Source: Allochromatium tepidum (lineage in GTDB: Bacteria; Pseudomonadota; Gammaproteobacteria; Chromatiales; Chromatiaceae). Taken from it: a stretch of DNA of 64,000 nt. The notes under the pieces were generated by a model. The model saw nothing but the letters and a program-made list of their open reading frames with translations. It did no database searches and was not told the DNA's origin. Of the stretch, positions 1 to 9,312 are shown in pieces. The position numbers and the translations under genes are program-made. The DNA lies in contig NZ_AP024563.1 in assembly GCF_018409545.1 (NCBI RefSeq), positions 1,256,755 through 1,320,754 of the forward strand. The letters run 5' to 3'. The stretch's first letter is position 1. Each line of letters starts with the position of its first letter.

Positions 1-518
1 GTCTGCGCTGGACGATCTTCCGCCCGTCGGTGATCTTCGGCGATGCCGAGGGGCGGATGGAGTTTTGTTCGCAGATCAAGAAGGACATCATCGACAGTCC
101 GCTGCCGGCGCCGCTGTTCCATGCCGGCCTGCTGCCGACCAAGGCCGGACTCTTCGAGCTGGCGCCGGTCAGTATCAAAGACGTCGCCGCGGCCTTCGTG
201 CTGGCGCTCAGCGAGTCGCGCACCGAGTCCCAGACCTATTCGCTGTGCGGTCCCGAGCGGCTGAGCTGGAAGGCGATCCTCAGCACGATCGCCGCCGCTT
301 CGGGGCGCACCAAGCTGATGGTTCCGGCGCCGGCGCCGGTGATCAAGGCGGCGGCGGGGCTGTTGGACCGCTTCCCCTGGTTCCCCATCTCGCGTGATCA
401 GATCCAGATGCTGATGGAAGGCAATGTCTGCACCGAGAACGACGGCTTCGCGCGTCTCGGGTTGACGCCAACCCACTTCGGCGTCGACCAGCTCGGCTAT
501 CTGGCGCGCGGCGACTGA
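1..518 (+). CDS. NDUFA9-like NAD(P)-binding reductase, C-terminal part (5' end outside window)
   Basis: The reading frame is already open at the window edge (frame of base 3), so the N-terminal Rossmann half with the nucleotide-binding glycine motif lies upstream. About 171 residues are visible. They begin with TIFRPSVIFGD, the 'RPS-(V/I)FG' segment that follows the active-site region in extended or atypical short-chain dehydrogenases. The next part (PVSIKDVAAAFVLAL, then YSLCGPERLSWKAIL) fits the complex I NDUFA9 / YbjT-like family. Bacterial members bind NAD(P), but their physiological role is poorly defined. It ends 19 bp before the convergent glycerate kinase gene. The family call is fairly safe; the substrate is unknown. 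Confidence 0.75.
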   Translation, partial: LRWTIFRPSVIFGDAEGRMEFCSQIKKDIIDSPLPAPLFHAGLLPTKAGLFELAPVSIKDVAAAFVLALSESRTESQTYSLCGPERLSWKAILSTIAAASGRTKLMVPAPAPVIKAAAGLLDRFPWFPISRDQIQMLMEGNVCTENDGFARLGLTPTHFGVDQLGYLARGD

Positions 519-536
519 GCCAGTCTGGTCATCGGT

Positions 537-1793
537 TCAGAGCGCGGGCGGTGCCTTGTAGCCGAGGATCAGATCCATGACGTTGGTTCCGGTCGGCCCG
601 GTGCGGATGAGATCCCCGCTCGCCTCCAGGAAGCGCCCGGAGTCGGCTCGTGCCAGACAGGTGCGGGCATCGAGTTCGATCCCACCGAGTTCGGCCCGCT
701 CCAGGGTGCCGCCATCGACCAGGGCACCGGCGTCCTCGGTCGGCCCGTCGCTGCCATCGGTGCCGGCGCTCAGCAGCCGGACATCATCGCATCCAGCCAG
801 CTCGATCGCGGCGGCCAGCGCCAGATGCTGATTGCGACCGCCGCGTCCAGGATGCTCGGGAAGCCGGACGGTCGTCTCGCCGCCCCAGACATGCAGACCG
901 GGCACGCCGTCGATGAGCGTCCGGGCGAGCGCGCGGCCCTGATCGGCGGCCTCGCCCTCGATGAGATCCGGATACAGCCGGACGTTCCACCCCCTGGACT
1001 CGGCGGCCTTCACGACCGCCGCCTTGGCCAGCGACAGTGTGGCGACCAGTTCCATCTCGGGACCGTGTTCCGGTAAGGCGCCGCGCTCGGCGAGTCCGCG
1101 CGCGACCCAGCCCGCCAACCAATCCGGTAGAACGAGTCGCCCGACCTGATCGGCCAGATCCGGCACGGGCACCAGCGGCCCCGAGCCGATGATGCCCGGC
1201 GTATCTCCCGGTACGTCCGAGATGGCCAGTTGCCGGACGGGACGCCCCCCGAGGTGCCTCAGCAACCCGCCCGCCTTGAGACGCGAAACCGACTGGCGCA
1301 CACAATTCATGGCGCCGATCGGTAGTCCGCTACCGAGCAACCAGGCATTGAGGGCGCGCAGTTCGGAGAGTCCCAGGCCGCTGACCGGTGCCTCGATCAG
1401 CGCCGAGGCGCCACCGGAGAGCAGGAACAGGACTTGTGTTTCGGCGGGTAGCCGGTCGAGGCTCGCCGGCAGACGTTCGCCGGCCGCGAGACTGCCGGCA
1501 TCCGGCAGCGGATGACCGCCGAAACGGACCTCGATCCCCAGCCCTCGCCAACGCCCCGGATCGGCGTGTCCAGGCTTGGTGACGAGCATCCCGCCCCGGC
1601 AGGCCTCGCCGAGCACCTCGAGTGCGCCCAGCGTCATGGACTCGGCCGCCTTGCCGATGGCCGCGATCCAGACCGGCCCCCTGATCGGGCGCGTACTGAG
1701 CGCACGTTGCACCGAACGCGCACCTGAGACGGCGTCGAGCGCGACGGCCAGCAGTTCGAGGAGTGTATGACGCGGGTCCGGTGTGGGCTGCAT
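537..1793 (-). CDS. glycerate 2-kinase (GckA/TtuD, MOFRL family)
   Basis: This 418-residue protein matches the DUF4147/MOFRL glycerate kinase type-2 family, which phosphorylates D-glycerate to 2-phosphoglycerate in the cytoplasm. Older annotations call such proteins hydroxypyruvate reductase (TtuD). Seen directly: an N-terminal segment WIAAIGKAAESM; the glycine-rich loop LFLLSGGASALIEAP near residue 125; a second conserved block around SDVPGDTPGIIGSGP near residue 195; and the C-terminal MOFRL stretch with WGGETTVRLPEHPGRGGRNQ and SAGTDGSDGPTEDAGA. Length is normal. In an autotroph the likely role is recycling glycerate from photorespiration-type or tartrate routes, which is inference. It stands alone and converges with the upstream reductase gene. 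Confidence 0.88.
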   Translation of the reverse strand: MQPTPDPRHTLLELLAVALDAVSGARSVQRALSTRPIRGPVWIAAIGKAAESMTLGALEVLGEACRGGMLVTKPGHADPGRWRGLGIEVRFGGHPLPDAGSLAAGERLPASLDRLPAETQVLFLLSGGASALIEAPVSGLGLSELRALNAWLLGSGLPIGAMNCVRQSVSRLKAGGLLRHLGGRPVRQLAISDVPGDTPGIIGSGPLVPVPDLADQVGRLVLPDWLAGWVARGLAERGALPEHGPEMELVATLSLAKAAVVKAAESRGWNVRLYPDLIEGEAADQGRALARTLIDGVPGLHVWGGETTVRLPEHPGRGGRNQHLALAAAIELAGCDDVRLLSAGTDGSDGPTEDAGALVDGGTLERAELGGIELDARTCLARADSGRFLEASGDLIRTGPTGTNVMDLILGYKAPPAL

Positions 1794-1954
1794 CGATCGC
1801 CGTCAATTGACTGATTTCAATGTGTTCGCATCGATTCCGGGTGCAGACTGCCTGCTCCTGGGCGATCGGACGTCGCTCGTCTCGTCGCGCCGCACGTCCC
1901 GGTCATGGGAATGTCCGTGGCGGCCGACTGTTCGTCCAACGGAGCCGTAACCGG

Positions 1955-2197
1955 ATGAATCTCTGTCCCAAATGCGACCGTCCGCTCTGGCCGTTCGCCA
2001 TGATCCTGACCATCACCAGCGTCATCGCCTTTCTGACCTGGCTGATCCTGGGCCTCTCAGCGATCGAACCCTGGCAGCGCCTCCTGGTGACGCTGATCGC
2101 CTTCATCGTGGTCGGAGCGACCCTGCTGCACTATGTCGTCAGTTGTCTGAGGCGTCACTGCCGACACGAACACCCAGTCGTCCAGGGACGCTCCTGA
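1955..2197 (+). CDS. small two-helix membrane protein with N-terminal CxxC
   Basis: An 80-residue protein starting MNLCPKCDRPLWPF. The CPKC pair could be half of a zinc ribbon. Two hydrophobic segments follow, at about residues 17-38 and 46-66, then a basic, His/Cys-containing tail (CLRRHCRHEH). The ATG at 1955 was chosen because the membrane protein logically starts there; the frame stays open upstream but with low-complexity arginine-rich sequence. The gene ends 6 bp before the convergent tsaB. I do not recognise the family, and no function can be given beyond a small inner-membrane protein that may bind metal at either end. Confidence 0.5.
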   Translation: MNLCPKCDRPLWPFAMILTITSVIAFLTWLILGLSAIEPWQRLLVTLIAFIVVGATLLHYVVSCLRRHCRHEHPVVQGRS

Positions 2198-2203
2198 CGT
2201 GTT

Positions 2204-2884
2204 CTACGCAGGCGCGCGCGTGACCTGATCGCGCAGATAGACCGGCAGCGCCTGCTCGGCCGGAACCCAGCGCCCGGCCGTCAGTTCGGCGGCGGCCAGG
2301 AGCGCGATGTCCTGGGCCTCGCAGACCCCATCGGGATTCGTCCCGCTCAGCGCCGGTCCGAGCCGCCGGCTCAGCACCTCACCATGCACGCCCCAGCCCG
2401 GTCCCACACCCTGCCAGCCGTCACCCGTGGGCCGCGTGACCCGGTCGGGCGCGCAGACCTGCTCGGCGCAGCACAACTCGGCCAGATCACGCGCGCCGAT
2501 CTCGTAGCAACCCCAGTAGACCTCGTCCATGCGCGCATCCAACGCGGTCAGCAGCCGGCGCTGTCCTTCACGCCTGAACTGGCCCTGGGCCATGGCCGCG
2601 AGTGTGGAGACCGGCACCACGGGCAACTCGGCGCCGAAGGCCGCGCCCTGGATGACCGAGGTCGCGATACGGATGCCGGTGAAGGAGCCCGGACCACAGC
2701 CGAAGGCCAGTGCATCCAGATTGCGCAACTCCAGACCGGCCTGTTCCAACAGGCGCTGCATCATACCGAGGATGAGTTCGCCGTGGCGGCGGGGTGCGAG
2801 AGTGAGTTCCTGAACGACGCCCTGGTCGACGAGGAGTGCGGCCGAACAGGTTTCGTTCGAGGTGTCGATGGCGAGTAGTTTCAT
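2204..2884 (-). CDS. tsaB: tRNA threonylcarbamoyladenosine biosynthesis protein TsaB
   Basis: TsaB is the actin/ASKHA-fold partner of TsaD. With TsaE and TsaC it makes N6-threonylcarbamoyl-adenosine at position 37 of ANN-decoding tRNAs. The 226-residue protein begins MKLLAIDTSNETCSAALL, the phosphate-1 loop of the fold. GCGPGSFTGIRIA near residue 65 is the strongly conserved TsaB signature. The ATG at 2884 is preferred over an in-frame TTG three codons upstream because it gives the family's standard N-terminus. The start lies 6 bp from the stop of the upstream unknown gene, so the two are probably co-transcribed. Confidence 0.95.
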   Translation of the reverse strand: MKLLAIDTSNETCSAALLVDQGVVQELTLAPRRHGELILGMMQRLLEQAGLELRNLDALAFGCGPGSFTGIRIATSVIQGAAFGAELPVVPVSTLAAMAQGQFRREGQRRLLTALDARMDEVYWGCYEIGARDLAELCCAEQVCAPDRVTRPTGDGWQGVGPGWGVHGEVLSRRLGPALSGTNPDGVCEAQDIALLAAAELTAGRWVPAEQALPVYLRDQVTRAPA

Positions 2885-2889
2885 GTGCT

Positions 2890-3816
2890 TCAAAGACTTT
2901 CGAGCCCGAGCGGCCGTCCGCCGAAGACGCCCGCTCCGAACGGGCCGCTCTCGAGTTCGTGGATATAGGGGTAGGGTGGTTGCAGTACCCAGCCGCGGAA
3001 GGCCGTGTCCAGACTGCCCATGAGCCGGCGCGGCGGCTCGTCGGCCGAGACCTCGACGATGAACAGGCGCAGACGACCCAGCATGGTATGCGGATCCTCC
3101 AGTCGGGTCTGGACCGCCCAGCCCGGCAGTCCGTCCATGAAGTATTCGCTCTGCGGCGCCGAGTCCTTGAGCTTGGCGGCCAGACCCAGCAGCAGCAGGG
3201 TCTTGTACTCGATCTCATGATCGAATTCGCCGATGGTCGCCGGCCGTTCGTCGAGATCCCAGAGTGACGTGGGCCGGCGCGAGGTCAGGTAGAGGTGCAG
3301 CTCGTGCAGATCGCGCCAGGTGCCCGCCGGCGGCGTCTTCTTCCACAGGATCGCATAGCGGATCTGACGGTTGGCGAAGCGGAACAGATTGCGGATCAGC
3401 CACAGGCGCTGGTGTTGCCGGCGTTCGTTCGGGACCGGATGCTCTTTGTCGAGCTGGTGGAGCGCGCGATCGAGGTTGACGAACATCAGGCGTCCGAGCC
3501 GCTGCTCCATGGTGAGACCACGGGCGCCGTCGGTTTCGCCCGCCTCGTCCGCATAGGGCTTGGGCAGTCCGGCACAGGTCTTGAGCACCGGAACCTTCAG
3601 CAGCGACAGGATGCTGAGGCGGCGGCCGGCCGAGAGCTCGGCCTTGCGCAGACTCTCCAGCACCAGGACGAGCGCCGGACCGGCTTGGCGTCCGCCGCGC
3701 GTCCTGAGTCCGGCCAGCCAGTCCTTCAGGGCCTCCAGATCCGTGTCGAAGCGCGGCCGCGCGCACTCGCGGATGGCGAGCGGCGAGGGGATGGATTGGG
3801 CGTCGAAGCTGAGCAT
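2890..3816 (-). CDS. conserved protein resembling the N-terminal domain of PilZ-type c-di-GMP receptors
   Basis: A 308-residue protein from ATG 3816 (MLSFDAQSIPSPL); the frame is open 24 codons further upstream, but those codons look non-coding. The pattern FDTDLEALKDWLAGL, then LRKAELSAGRRLSILSLLKVPVL, then TWRDLHELHLYL resembles the helical N-terminal region found ahead of PilZ domains in some gammaproteobacterial c-di-GMP-binding proteins. I see no RxxxR or D/NxSxxG PilZ motif in the C-terminal third. The similarity is from memory of the family pattern and has not been tested by alignment. It sits directly upstream of tsaB (6 bp). Function unknown. Confidence 0.55.
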   Translation of the reverse strand: MLSFDAQSIPSPLAIRECARPRFDTDLEALKDWLAGLRTRGGRQAGPALVLVLESLRKAELSAGRRLSILSLLKVPVLKTCAGLPKPYADEAGETDGARGLTMEQRLGRLMFVNLDRALHQLDKEHPVPNERRQHQRLWLIRNLFRFANRQIRYAILWKKTPPAGTWRDLHELHLYLTSRRPTSLWDLDERPATIGEFDHEIEYKTLLLLGLAAKLKDSAPQSEYFMDGLPGWAVQTRLEDPHTMLGRLRLFIVEVSADEPPRRLMGSLDTAFRGWVLQPPYPYIHELESGPFGAGVFGGRPLGLESL

Positions 3817-3840
3817 TGGATTACTCCTGTCATGCGGACT

Positions 3841-3870
3841 CCAGCCCGTTGCCATGCCTGACGGGGCTGG
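3841..3870 (-). terminator. inverted repeat downstream of the PfkB kinase gene
   Basis: CCAGCCC and GGGCTGG form a 7-bp stem, extended by GT/AC with a bulge, around an 11-base loop. It lies in the 164-bp gap between the kinase stop and the start of the next minus-strand gene, where a terminator would be expected. No T-tract follows, so termination is a guess. Confidence 0.35.
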
Positions 3871-3980
3871 AACCCATGACCGGGACATGGATACCTGATC
3901 GTAATGCTAGCTTTATTCGATCGCGCGGTGTGTCGACTCGGTCGCAGTTTCGCGACCGGACCGACGGCCACCGGCACGGC

Positions 3981-4967
3981 TCAGAAGGCCTTCAGGATGG
4001 ACCGGGTCTCTTCGGTCGGGAGGCGTGGCCCGAGCGTCGTCACCAGTCTGGCGGAGGCCGCGGAAGCGAGATCGCCCGCGCGTTGGTGGCTCCAGCCCCG
4101 GCTCAACCCGTAGAGGAAGGCGCCCGCGAACATGTCGCCCGCGCCGACCGTGTCCACGGGCTCGACGCTGACCGGATCGATCTCGATCAACGCCTGGCCG
4201 TCCCAGACCAGCGCGCCCTTGGGACCGCGGGTGATGGCGAAATGGCGCGCGATGGTCTTGAGATAGTCGACCGCCTGATGCAGATCGTCCGAGCCGGCCA
4301 TGCCCATGGCCTCGAACTCGTTGGCGAACAGCAGATCCACGCCCGAGCCGATCATCTCCAGCAGTCCGGGCTTGAAGAACTTGACCATGTTGGGATCGGA
4401 CAGCGAGATGGCGGTCTTGACGCCCGCCGCCTCGGCGATCCGCTTGGCCTCGATCGAAGCCGCGCGCGCCGAGTCGGACGTGACCAGATAGCCCTCGGTA
4501 TAGAACCAGTCCGAATCGCACAGCGCCTCTTCGACCAGTTCGTTGGTCGAGAGGTTGCCGCTCACGCCCAGGAAGGTGCACATGGTGCGGTCGCTGTCCG
4601 GCGTTACCAGCACCACGCAGCGCCCGGTGTGGCCTTGATCCTTCTCGGTGTGGTGATTGGTGTCCACGCCGCCCTCGATCAGATCCTTCATATAGAAGTG
4701 ACCCAGCTCGTCGTCGGCGACCTTGCAGGAATAGAAGCCCTTACCGCCGAACTGACTGAAGGCGATGATGGAGTTGGCCGCCGAGCCGCCCGAGCCGCGC
4801 CGATGATGGTAATCGCGCAGATGCTGCATGATGTCGAGCTGCTGGCGCTCGTCGACCAGGGTCATGACGCCCTTGTCGATGCCGAGGATGCCCAGATCCT
4901 CGGGCGTGACTTCGTATTCCATGTCGACCAGGGCATTGCCGATGCCGTAGATGTGATATTTCGCCAT
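3981..4967 (-). CDS. adenosine kinase-like PfkB-family sugar/nucleoside kinase
   Basis: A 328-residue PfkB/ribokinase-fold kinase. N-terminal IYGIGNALVDMEYEV is the substrate-binding start of the family. GGSAANSI near residue 60 is the first PfkB signature. DTVGAGDMFAGAFLYGLSRG near residue 280 is the second, and it contains the catalytic aspartate and anion hole. Members with this N-terminus are usually annotated adenosine kinase, making AMP from adenosine with ATP, but substrate cannot be fixed from sequence alone because ribokinase and fructokinase relatives share these motifs. Length is normal. It is transcribed alone, with a likely promoter shared with the divergent small membrane gene at 5107. 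Confidence 0.85.
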   Translation of the reverse strand: MAKYHIYGIGNALVDMEYEVTPEDLGILGIDKGVMTLVDERQQLDIMQHLRDYHHRRGSGGSAANSIIAFSQFGGKGFYSCKVADDELGHFYMKDLIEGGVDTNHHTEKDQGHTGRCVVLVTPDSDRTMCTFLGVSGNLSTNELVEEALCDSDWFYTEGYLVTSDSARAASIEAKRIAEAAGVKTAISLSDPNMVKFFKPGLLEMIGSGVDLLFANEFEAMGMAGSDDLHQAVDYLKTIARHFAITRGPKGALVWDGQALIEIDPVSVEPVDTVGAGDMFAGAFLYGLSRGWSHQRAGDLASAASARLVTTLGPRLPTEETRSILKAF

Positions 4968-5106
4968 GATGGTTCCGGGAGTGCAAAAAGGTGGGCCATT
5001 GTACCCAGCCCGGTGGTCGATGGCGCGTCGCGGTCTCCGTCCGACCGGCTTTGACGGTATAGTTGCGCCTCAAACGGGCGCGACCGGACCGGGAGCGCCG
5101 TCCGCC

Positions 5107-5598
5107 ATGAGCCGTCATTTCGGGATGGGTATGAGACGCAAGATGAATCTGTTGATGATGATCGGGCTGGTCGGCACCCCGATCGCGGGGACTCAGTTCG
5201 GCATGGACTATGGCCGCGCCGTCTGGGGCGAGACCCAGATCTGGTGGACGCCCAAGGAGATGGCCCTGCCGCTGGATCAGACCAACGGCAACTTTCAGAT
5301 CCTGCTCGACGGTGAGCCCCTGGGCAGTCATCTGGCGCGCAACTCGCTCACGGCGCTCGGGCCCGAGGGGCTGGCCTATTTCGTGACCCCCGAGATGGTT
5401 CGGGTGCGTCTCAACAACTGGCCCCAGGTGCAGGCGCAGATGCTGCACATGGCCGTCTACTCCGCGCTCGGACTCGGGGTCTCGCTGACCTGCCTGATTC
5501 TGGGATTGGTCGAATTCTTCCACCAGCCGCCCATGCCGCAGCGCCGCCCGCCCGAGGGACAGTCCACCCGCCCCACCCGTCGCCGCGAGTCAATCTAG
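5107..5598 (+). CDS. hypothetical membrane-anchored protein
   Basis: A 163-residue protein from ATG 5107; the frame is open upstream, but the arginine- and glycine-rich sequence there does not look coding. After a basic start (MSRHFGMGMRRKMNLL) there is a first hydrophobic helix at about residues 14-30, a roughly 90-residue soluble middle, and a second helix at about 117-140 (MAVYSALGLGVSLTCLILGLV), then a proline/arginine-rich tail. The soluble part most likely faces the periplasm. I do not recognise the family. The last 9 bp overlap the 3' end of cydC on the other strand. Confidence 0.5.
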   Translation: MSRHFGMGMRRKMNLLMMIGLVGTPIAGTQFGMDYGRAVWGETQIWWTPKEMALPLDQTNGNFQILLDGEPLGSHLARNSLTALGPEGLAYFVTPEMVRVRLNNWPQVQAQMLHMAVYSALGLGVSLTCLILGLVEFFHQPPMPQRRPPEGQSTRPTRRRESI

Positions 5599-7329
5599 GT
5601 TTTCGGCCTCGGCGCGCAGCGGCAGCAGGGCCGCCTGCATCGCCTGCGGGATGACCGAGACGTCGCCACGTGCCAGCTCGCGTCCCTGATCGAGCACCAG
5701 CACCTGATCGACCCAGTCCAGACCGGCCGGGCGATGGGTGATGAGCAGCACGGTGCGTCCGGTCATGAGCTCGTCGAGCGCCTGCATCAGATCGCGCTCG
5801 GTGGCGGCGTCCAGGCCTTCGGTCGGTTCGTCGAGCAGCAGGATGGGCGCATCCTTGAGCAGGGCGCGCGCCACGGCGATGCGCCGACCCTGACCGCCCG
5901 AGAGTCGCACGCCGGTCTCACCGACCCAGGTGTCATAGCCCTCGGGCAGCTCGACGATGAAGTCGTGGATCTGGGCCACGCGACAGGCGGCCTCGATCGC
6001 CTCCTGGCCGGCATCGGGTTTGGCGATCAGCAGGTTCTCGCGGATGGTGGCGTCGAACAGATGGGTATGCTGGCTGACCACGGCGATATGGCGGCGCAGA
6101 TCGTCGCCGTGGAAGTCCAGGATGTCGTGACCGCCGACGCGGATGCGGCCCGAGTCCGGCGCCCAGAAGCGCAGCAGCAGATTGAACAGCGTGCTCTTGC
6201 CCGAGCCGGTCGCACCGATCACGGCCGCGCGCGTGCCCTGGGGCACCTGGAGCCGGATGCCGGAGAGTGCGGGACGCGGCGCGTCCGGGTAGGTGAAGCC
6301 GACATCGTCGAATTCGAGGTCGAAGCGTTCGGGTTGGGGTGAAGGCGTGTCCGGCTCGGCCACCGCCGGTTCGGTATCGACGATGGAGAACAGCCGATGC
6401 GCCGCGGCCAGGGTGCGCCCGAGCATCTGGAACGCCTGGGGCAGGGGGGCGACGGCCTCGAAGCCGGCGAGCGTGAACAGGGCCAGCATCGCCAGTTGCG
6501 GCGGCATGAGTCGTCCGTCGTCGATCAGCGGGATGGCGATCCACAGCAGCACCCACAGGCTCAGGCCGGCGCAGAGTCCGACGGCGGCCTGGGTCAGACC
6601 GTGATCGCTGCTCAAGCGCGTCTGATCGGCGATCAGACGCCGGCTGAGTGTGTCGATGCGTTGGGCCTGACGCTCGGCGGCGCCATAGAGCGTGAGTTCG
6701 GCCATGCCCTGGATGCCGTCGATGACGGCGGCGCGCAAGGCGGCCTCGTCCTCGGCGATGCGCCGTCCGGGCTCCAGACCGCGCGCCTGCGACCAGATCG
6801 GTAGTCCCACCCCGGCCAGCACCAGGAAGGTCAGGCCGGAGAGGGCGAGCAGGGGATGGTAGACGAACAGAAAGACGGTGAAGAGCAGGATGCTGACATT
6901 GGCCACCGCGACCGGCACCAGCACCCGGACATAGAGATTGTCGAGCGCGTCGATGTCGGCACGGATGCGGCTCAGGAGATCGCCGCTGTGATACTGCTGG
7001 AGCCGCGCCGGGGCGAGCGGTTCGAGATGTTGGTAGAACCACACCCGCAGACTGGCGATCAGCCGGAAGGTCGCCTCATGGTTGACGAGCCGTTCGCCAT
7101 AGCGTCCGGCGGTACGGATCATGGCGCTGCCCCGGATCAGCGCCGCCGGGGTGAAATAGTTCATGGCCACGCCCGCGGCGCCGGCGGCGGCCATGGCGGT
7201 CAGGAACCAGCCGGCGGCGGCTATGAGCGTCACATTGGCCAGCAGGGTCAGGATCGCGGCCAGGGTGCCGACCAGCATCCAGGTTCGATACGGCCGGAAG
7301 AGTCGCCACAAGCGGCGTAGTTCGTTCAT
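5590..7329 (-). CDS. cydC: thiol reductant ABC exporter subunit CydC
   Basis: CydC is half of the heterodimeric CydDC exporter, which moves cysteine and glutathione to the periplasm and is needed for cytochrome bd assembly and periplasmic redox balance. The 579 residues hold a six-helix exporter domain (about 1-310) and an ATPase domain. Visible motifs are Walker A GATGSGKSTLF near residue 370, ABC signature LSGGQGRRIAVARALL near 475, and Walker B LLLDEPTEG. The start ATG overlaps the cydD stop (ATGA), so translation is coupled. No cydAB genes are in the window. Confidence 0.93.
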   Translation of the reverse strand: MNELRRLWRLFRPYRTWMLVGTLAAILTLLANVTLIAAAGWFLTAMAAAGAAGVAMNYFTPAALIRGSAMIRTAGRYGERLVNHEATFRLIASLRVWFYQHLEPLAPARLQQYHSGDLLSRIRADIDALDNLYVRVLVPVAVANVSILLFTVFLFVYHPLLALSGLTFLVLAGVGLPIWSQARGLEPGRRIAEDEAALRAAVIDGIQGMAELTLYGAAERQAQRIDTLSRRLIADQTRLSSDHGLTQAAVGLCAGLSLWVLLWIAIPLIDDGRLMPPQLAMLALFTLAGFEAVAPLPQAFQMLGRTLAAAHRLFSIVDTEPAVAEPDTPSPQPERFDLEFDDVGFTYPDAPRPALSGIRLQVPQGTRAAVIGATGSGKSTLFNLLLRFWAPDSGRIRVGGHDILDFHGDDLRRHIAVVSQHTHLFDATIRENLLIAKPDAGQEAIEAACRVAQIHDFIVELPEGYDTWVGETGVRLSGGQGRRIAVARALLKDAPILLLDEPTEGLDAATERDLMQALDELMTGRTVLLITHRPAGLDWVDQVLVLDQGRELARGDVSVIPQAMQAALLPLRAEAENLD

Positions 7330-9104
7330 GCCTGCTCACTCCCATGTGCGCGCGGGCCGTGGGCGGCGATCATCCGCGCATAGAGTCCCCCGGCTTCGGC
7401 CAGCGCTTCGTGCGTGCCCTGTTCGACGATCCGCCCCCGGTCGAGCACCAGGATGCGATCGGCGCGTCGCACCGTATTGAGTCGGTGCGCGATCACCAGC
7501 AGGGTGCGGTCGAGTGCCAGCTCGTCGATGCCGTCCTGCACCAGACGCTCGCTCTCGGGGTCGAGGTTGGCCGTGGCCTCGTCGAGGATCACCAGGGGCG
7601 CATCGCGCAGAAAGGCACGGGCCAGGGCGATGCGCTGGATCTGCCCGCCCGAGAGTCCCGCGCCGCGCTCGCCGACCGGGCTGTCATAGCCCAGCGGCAA
7701 GGCGTCGATGAACTCAGCCGCCCGTGCGCGCCGGGCCGCCTCGCGCACCGCGTCCAGATCCGCTTCGGGACGCCCGAGCCGGATGTTGTCGGCGATCGTG
7801 CCCTGGAACAGGCGCGGCTGCTGCGGCACCCAGGCCAGATGGCGGCGCCAGTCGTCGAGATCGATCTCGGCGAGCGCCTGTTCGCCGATCAGGATGCGTC
7901 CACCGGTCGGAACCAGGAACCCGAGCAGCAGATTGACCACCGTGGTCTTGCCCGCGCCGCTGGTGCCGACCAAGGCAATGCGCTGCCCCGGAGGGATGTC
8001 GAAGCTGAGACCCTGGAGTGCCTCGCGTCCCGGCTCGTAACTGAAATGCACGTCCTCGAAGCGCACCCCGAGCGGACGGGCGGCGGCCAGCGGCTCGGTG
8101 CCCGGATCGATCCGGGTCGGTTCGGTGTCCAGCACCTGGATCAACTGTTCGGCCGCGGCCACCGCGCCCATGCGCGCATGGTACTGGGTGCCCAGATTGC
8201 GCAGCGGCGCATAGAACTCGGGCGCGAGCATCAGCACGAACAGCCCCTGCAGATAGGTGATCTCAGGGATGGGGATCCAAGCCGGCACCGGAACCGCCAG
8301 TCCATAGAGCCGAAAGCCGATGAGGACGGCGACGATGGCGATGCCCACACTGGCGAAGAACTCCAGCACCGCCGAGGACAGGAAGGCCACGCGCAACACC
8401 TGCATGGTGCTGTGGCGATAGTCGTCGGAGACGCGCGCGATGATGGCGACCTCGCGCCGGCTGGCGCCGAAGAGCTTGAGCGTGGTCAGCCCCTGGATGA
8501 CGTCGAGGAAGTGCGCGCTCATGCGTGCAAGCTGCTTCCACTGACGCTGATTGCGCGCCTGGGCGCCGGAGCCGATCAGGATCATGAACAGTGGGATCAG
8601 CGGTGCCGTGAACAGCAGCACCAGTCCGGCGAGCCAGTCCATCGGCATCACGGCGGTGAGGATGGCCAGCGGCAGGATCATCACCAGGGTCATGGCCGGG
8701 ACGAAGCGGGCGTAATAGCCCTCCAGATCGTCGATCCCCTTGGTCAGGGTCTCGACCAGGGCGCCGCTACGCTGGCCGGAGAGATAGGCCGGCCCGAGCC
8801 GTTGCAGATGACGGTGCACCTGATCGCGCAGCGTGGCACGCACCGAGGCGGCGGCCTGGAAGGCCGAGCGTTCGGCGAGCCAGACGATGAGCGCGCGCGT
8901 GCCGAAGAGCGCCAGCAGTCCCCACAGCCAGTGCCGGACCTCGCTCAGGTCGGCGTCCTTGAAGATCACGGCATCCAGGATCACGGCCAGCGCCCAGGCC
9001 TGATTGATGGCCAGCAGTCCGTTGGCCGTGTTGAGCCAGACGGTCAGCATGAGTGCCTTGCCGGCGAGCGGTCGTTGCGATTTGAGCCAGGCGTTGACTG
9101 ACAT
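7326..9104 (-). CDS. cydD: thiol reductant ABC exporter subunit CydD
   Basis: Partner of CydC. Start placed at ATG 9104 (MSVNAWLKSQRPLAG), since the 25 codons upstream look like leader DNA. The 592-residue protein has a membrane domain (residues 1 to about 325), then an ATPase domain with Walker A GTSGAGKTTVV near residue 376, the switch-region ABC signature LSGGQIQRIALARAFL, and Walker B LVILDEATANLD. ABC motifs are intact in both subunits, so both ATP sites look competent. It is the first gene of a two-gene operon; its promoter must lie in 9105-9312, the region shared with the divergent rpsP operon. Confidence 0.93.
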   Translation of the reverse strand: MSVNAWLKSQRPLAGKALMLTVWLNTANGLLAINQAWALAVILDAVIFKDADLSEVRHWLWGLLALFGTRALIVWLAERSAFQAAASVRATLRDQVHRHLQRLGPAYLSGQRSGALVETLTKGIDDLEGYYARFVPAMTLVMILPLAILTAVMPMDWLAGLVLLFTAPLIPLFMILIGSGAQARNQRQWKQLARMSAHFLDVIQGLTTLKLFGASRREVAIIARVSDDYRHSTMQVLRVAFLSSAVLEFFASVGIAIVAVLIGFRLYGLAVPVPAWIPIPEITYLQGLFVLMLAPEFYAPLRNLGTQYHARMGAVAAAEQLIQVLDTEPTRIDPGTEPLAAARPLGVRFEDVHFSYEPGREALQGLSFDIPPGQRIALVGTSGAGKTTVVNLLLGFLVPTGGRILIGEQALAEIDLDDWRRHLAWVPQQPRLFQGTIADNIRLGRPEADLDAVREAARRARAAEFIDALPLGYDSPVGERGAGLSGGQIQRIALARAFLRDAPLVILDEATANLDPESERLVQDGIDELALDRTLLVIAHRLNTVRRADRILVLDRGRIVEQGTHEALAEAGGLYARMIAAHGPRAHGSEQA

Positions 9105-9312
9105 GCACTCTAAATCCCTAGTCTGTCTTTCGGTCGGGAGCCGATGCGGGAGGATACGGACCCAGGCCCCTCGGGGCAATGCGTGTTTTGCGTTCCCCCG
9201 AACCGCCGAATGAAATCCAGGCTTCCATTTCGCGCATAATTCTGTATATTTGCACGTTTACCCGCGGGCCTTCCGCGAGCCTCCCTATCCAGCTCTTGAG
9301 CCAGGACAGCAC

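Noticed and set aside
3816-5054. A 412-codon open frame antisense to the PfkB kinase gene
   Set aside because: Arginine/glutamine/histidine-rich mirror of a GC-rich gene; no recognisable domain. The kinase on the other strand has clear motifs.
7344-9101. A 585-codon open frame antisense to cydD
   Set aside because: Same composition artefact of high third-position GC. cydD itself is unambiguous.
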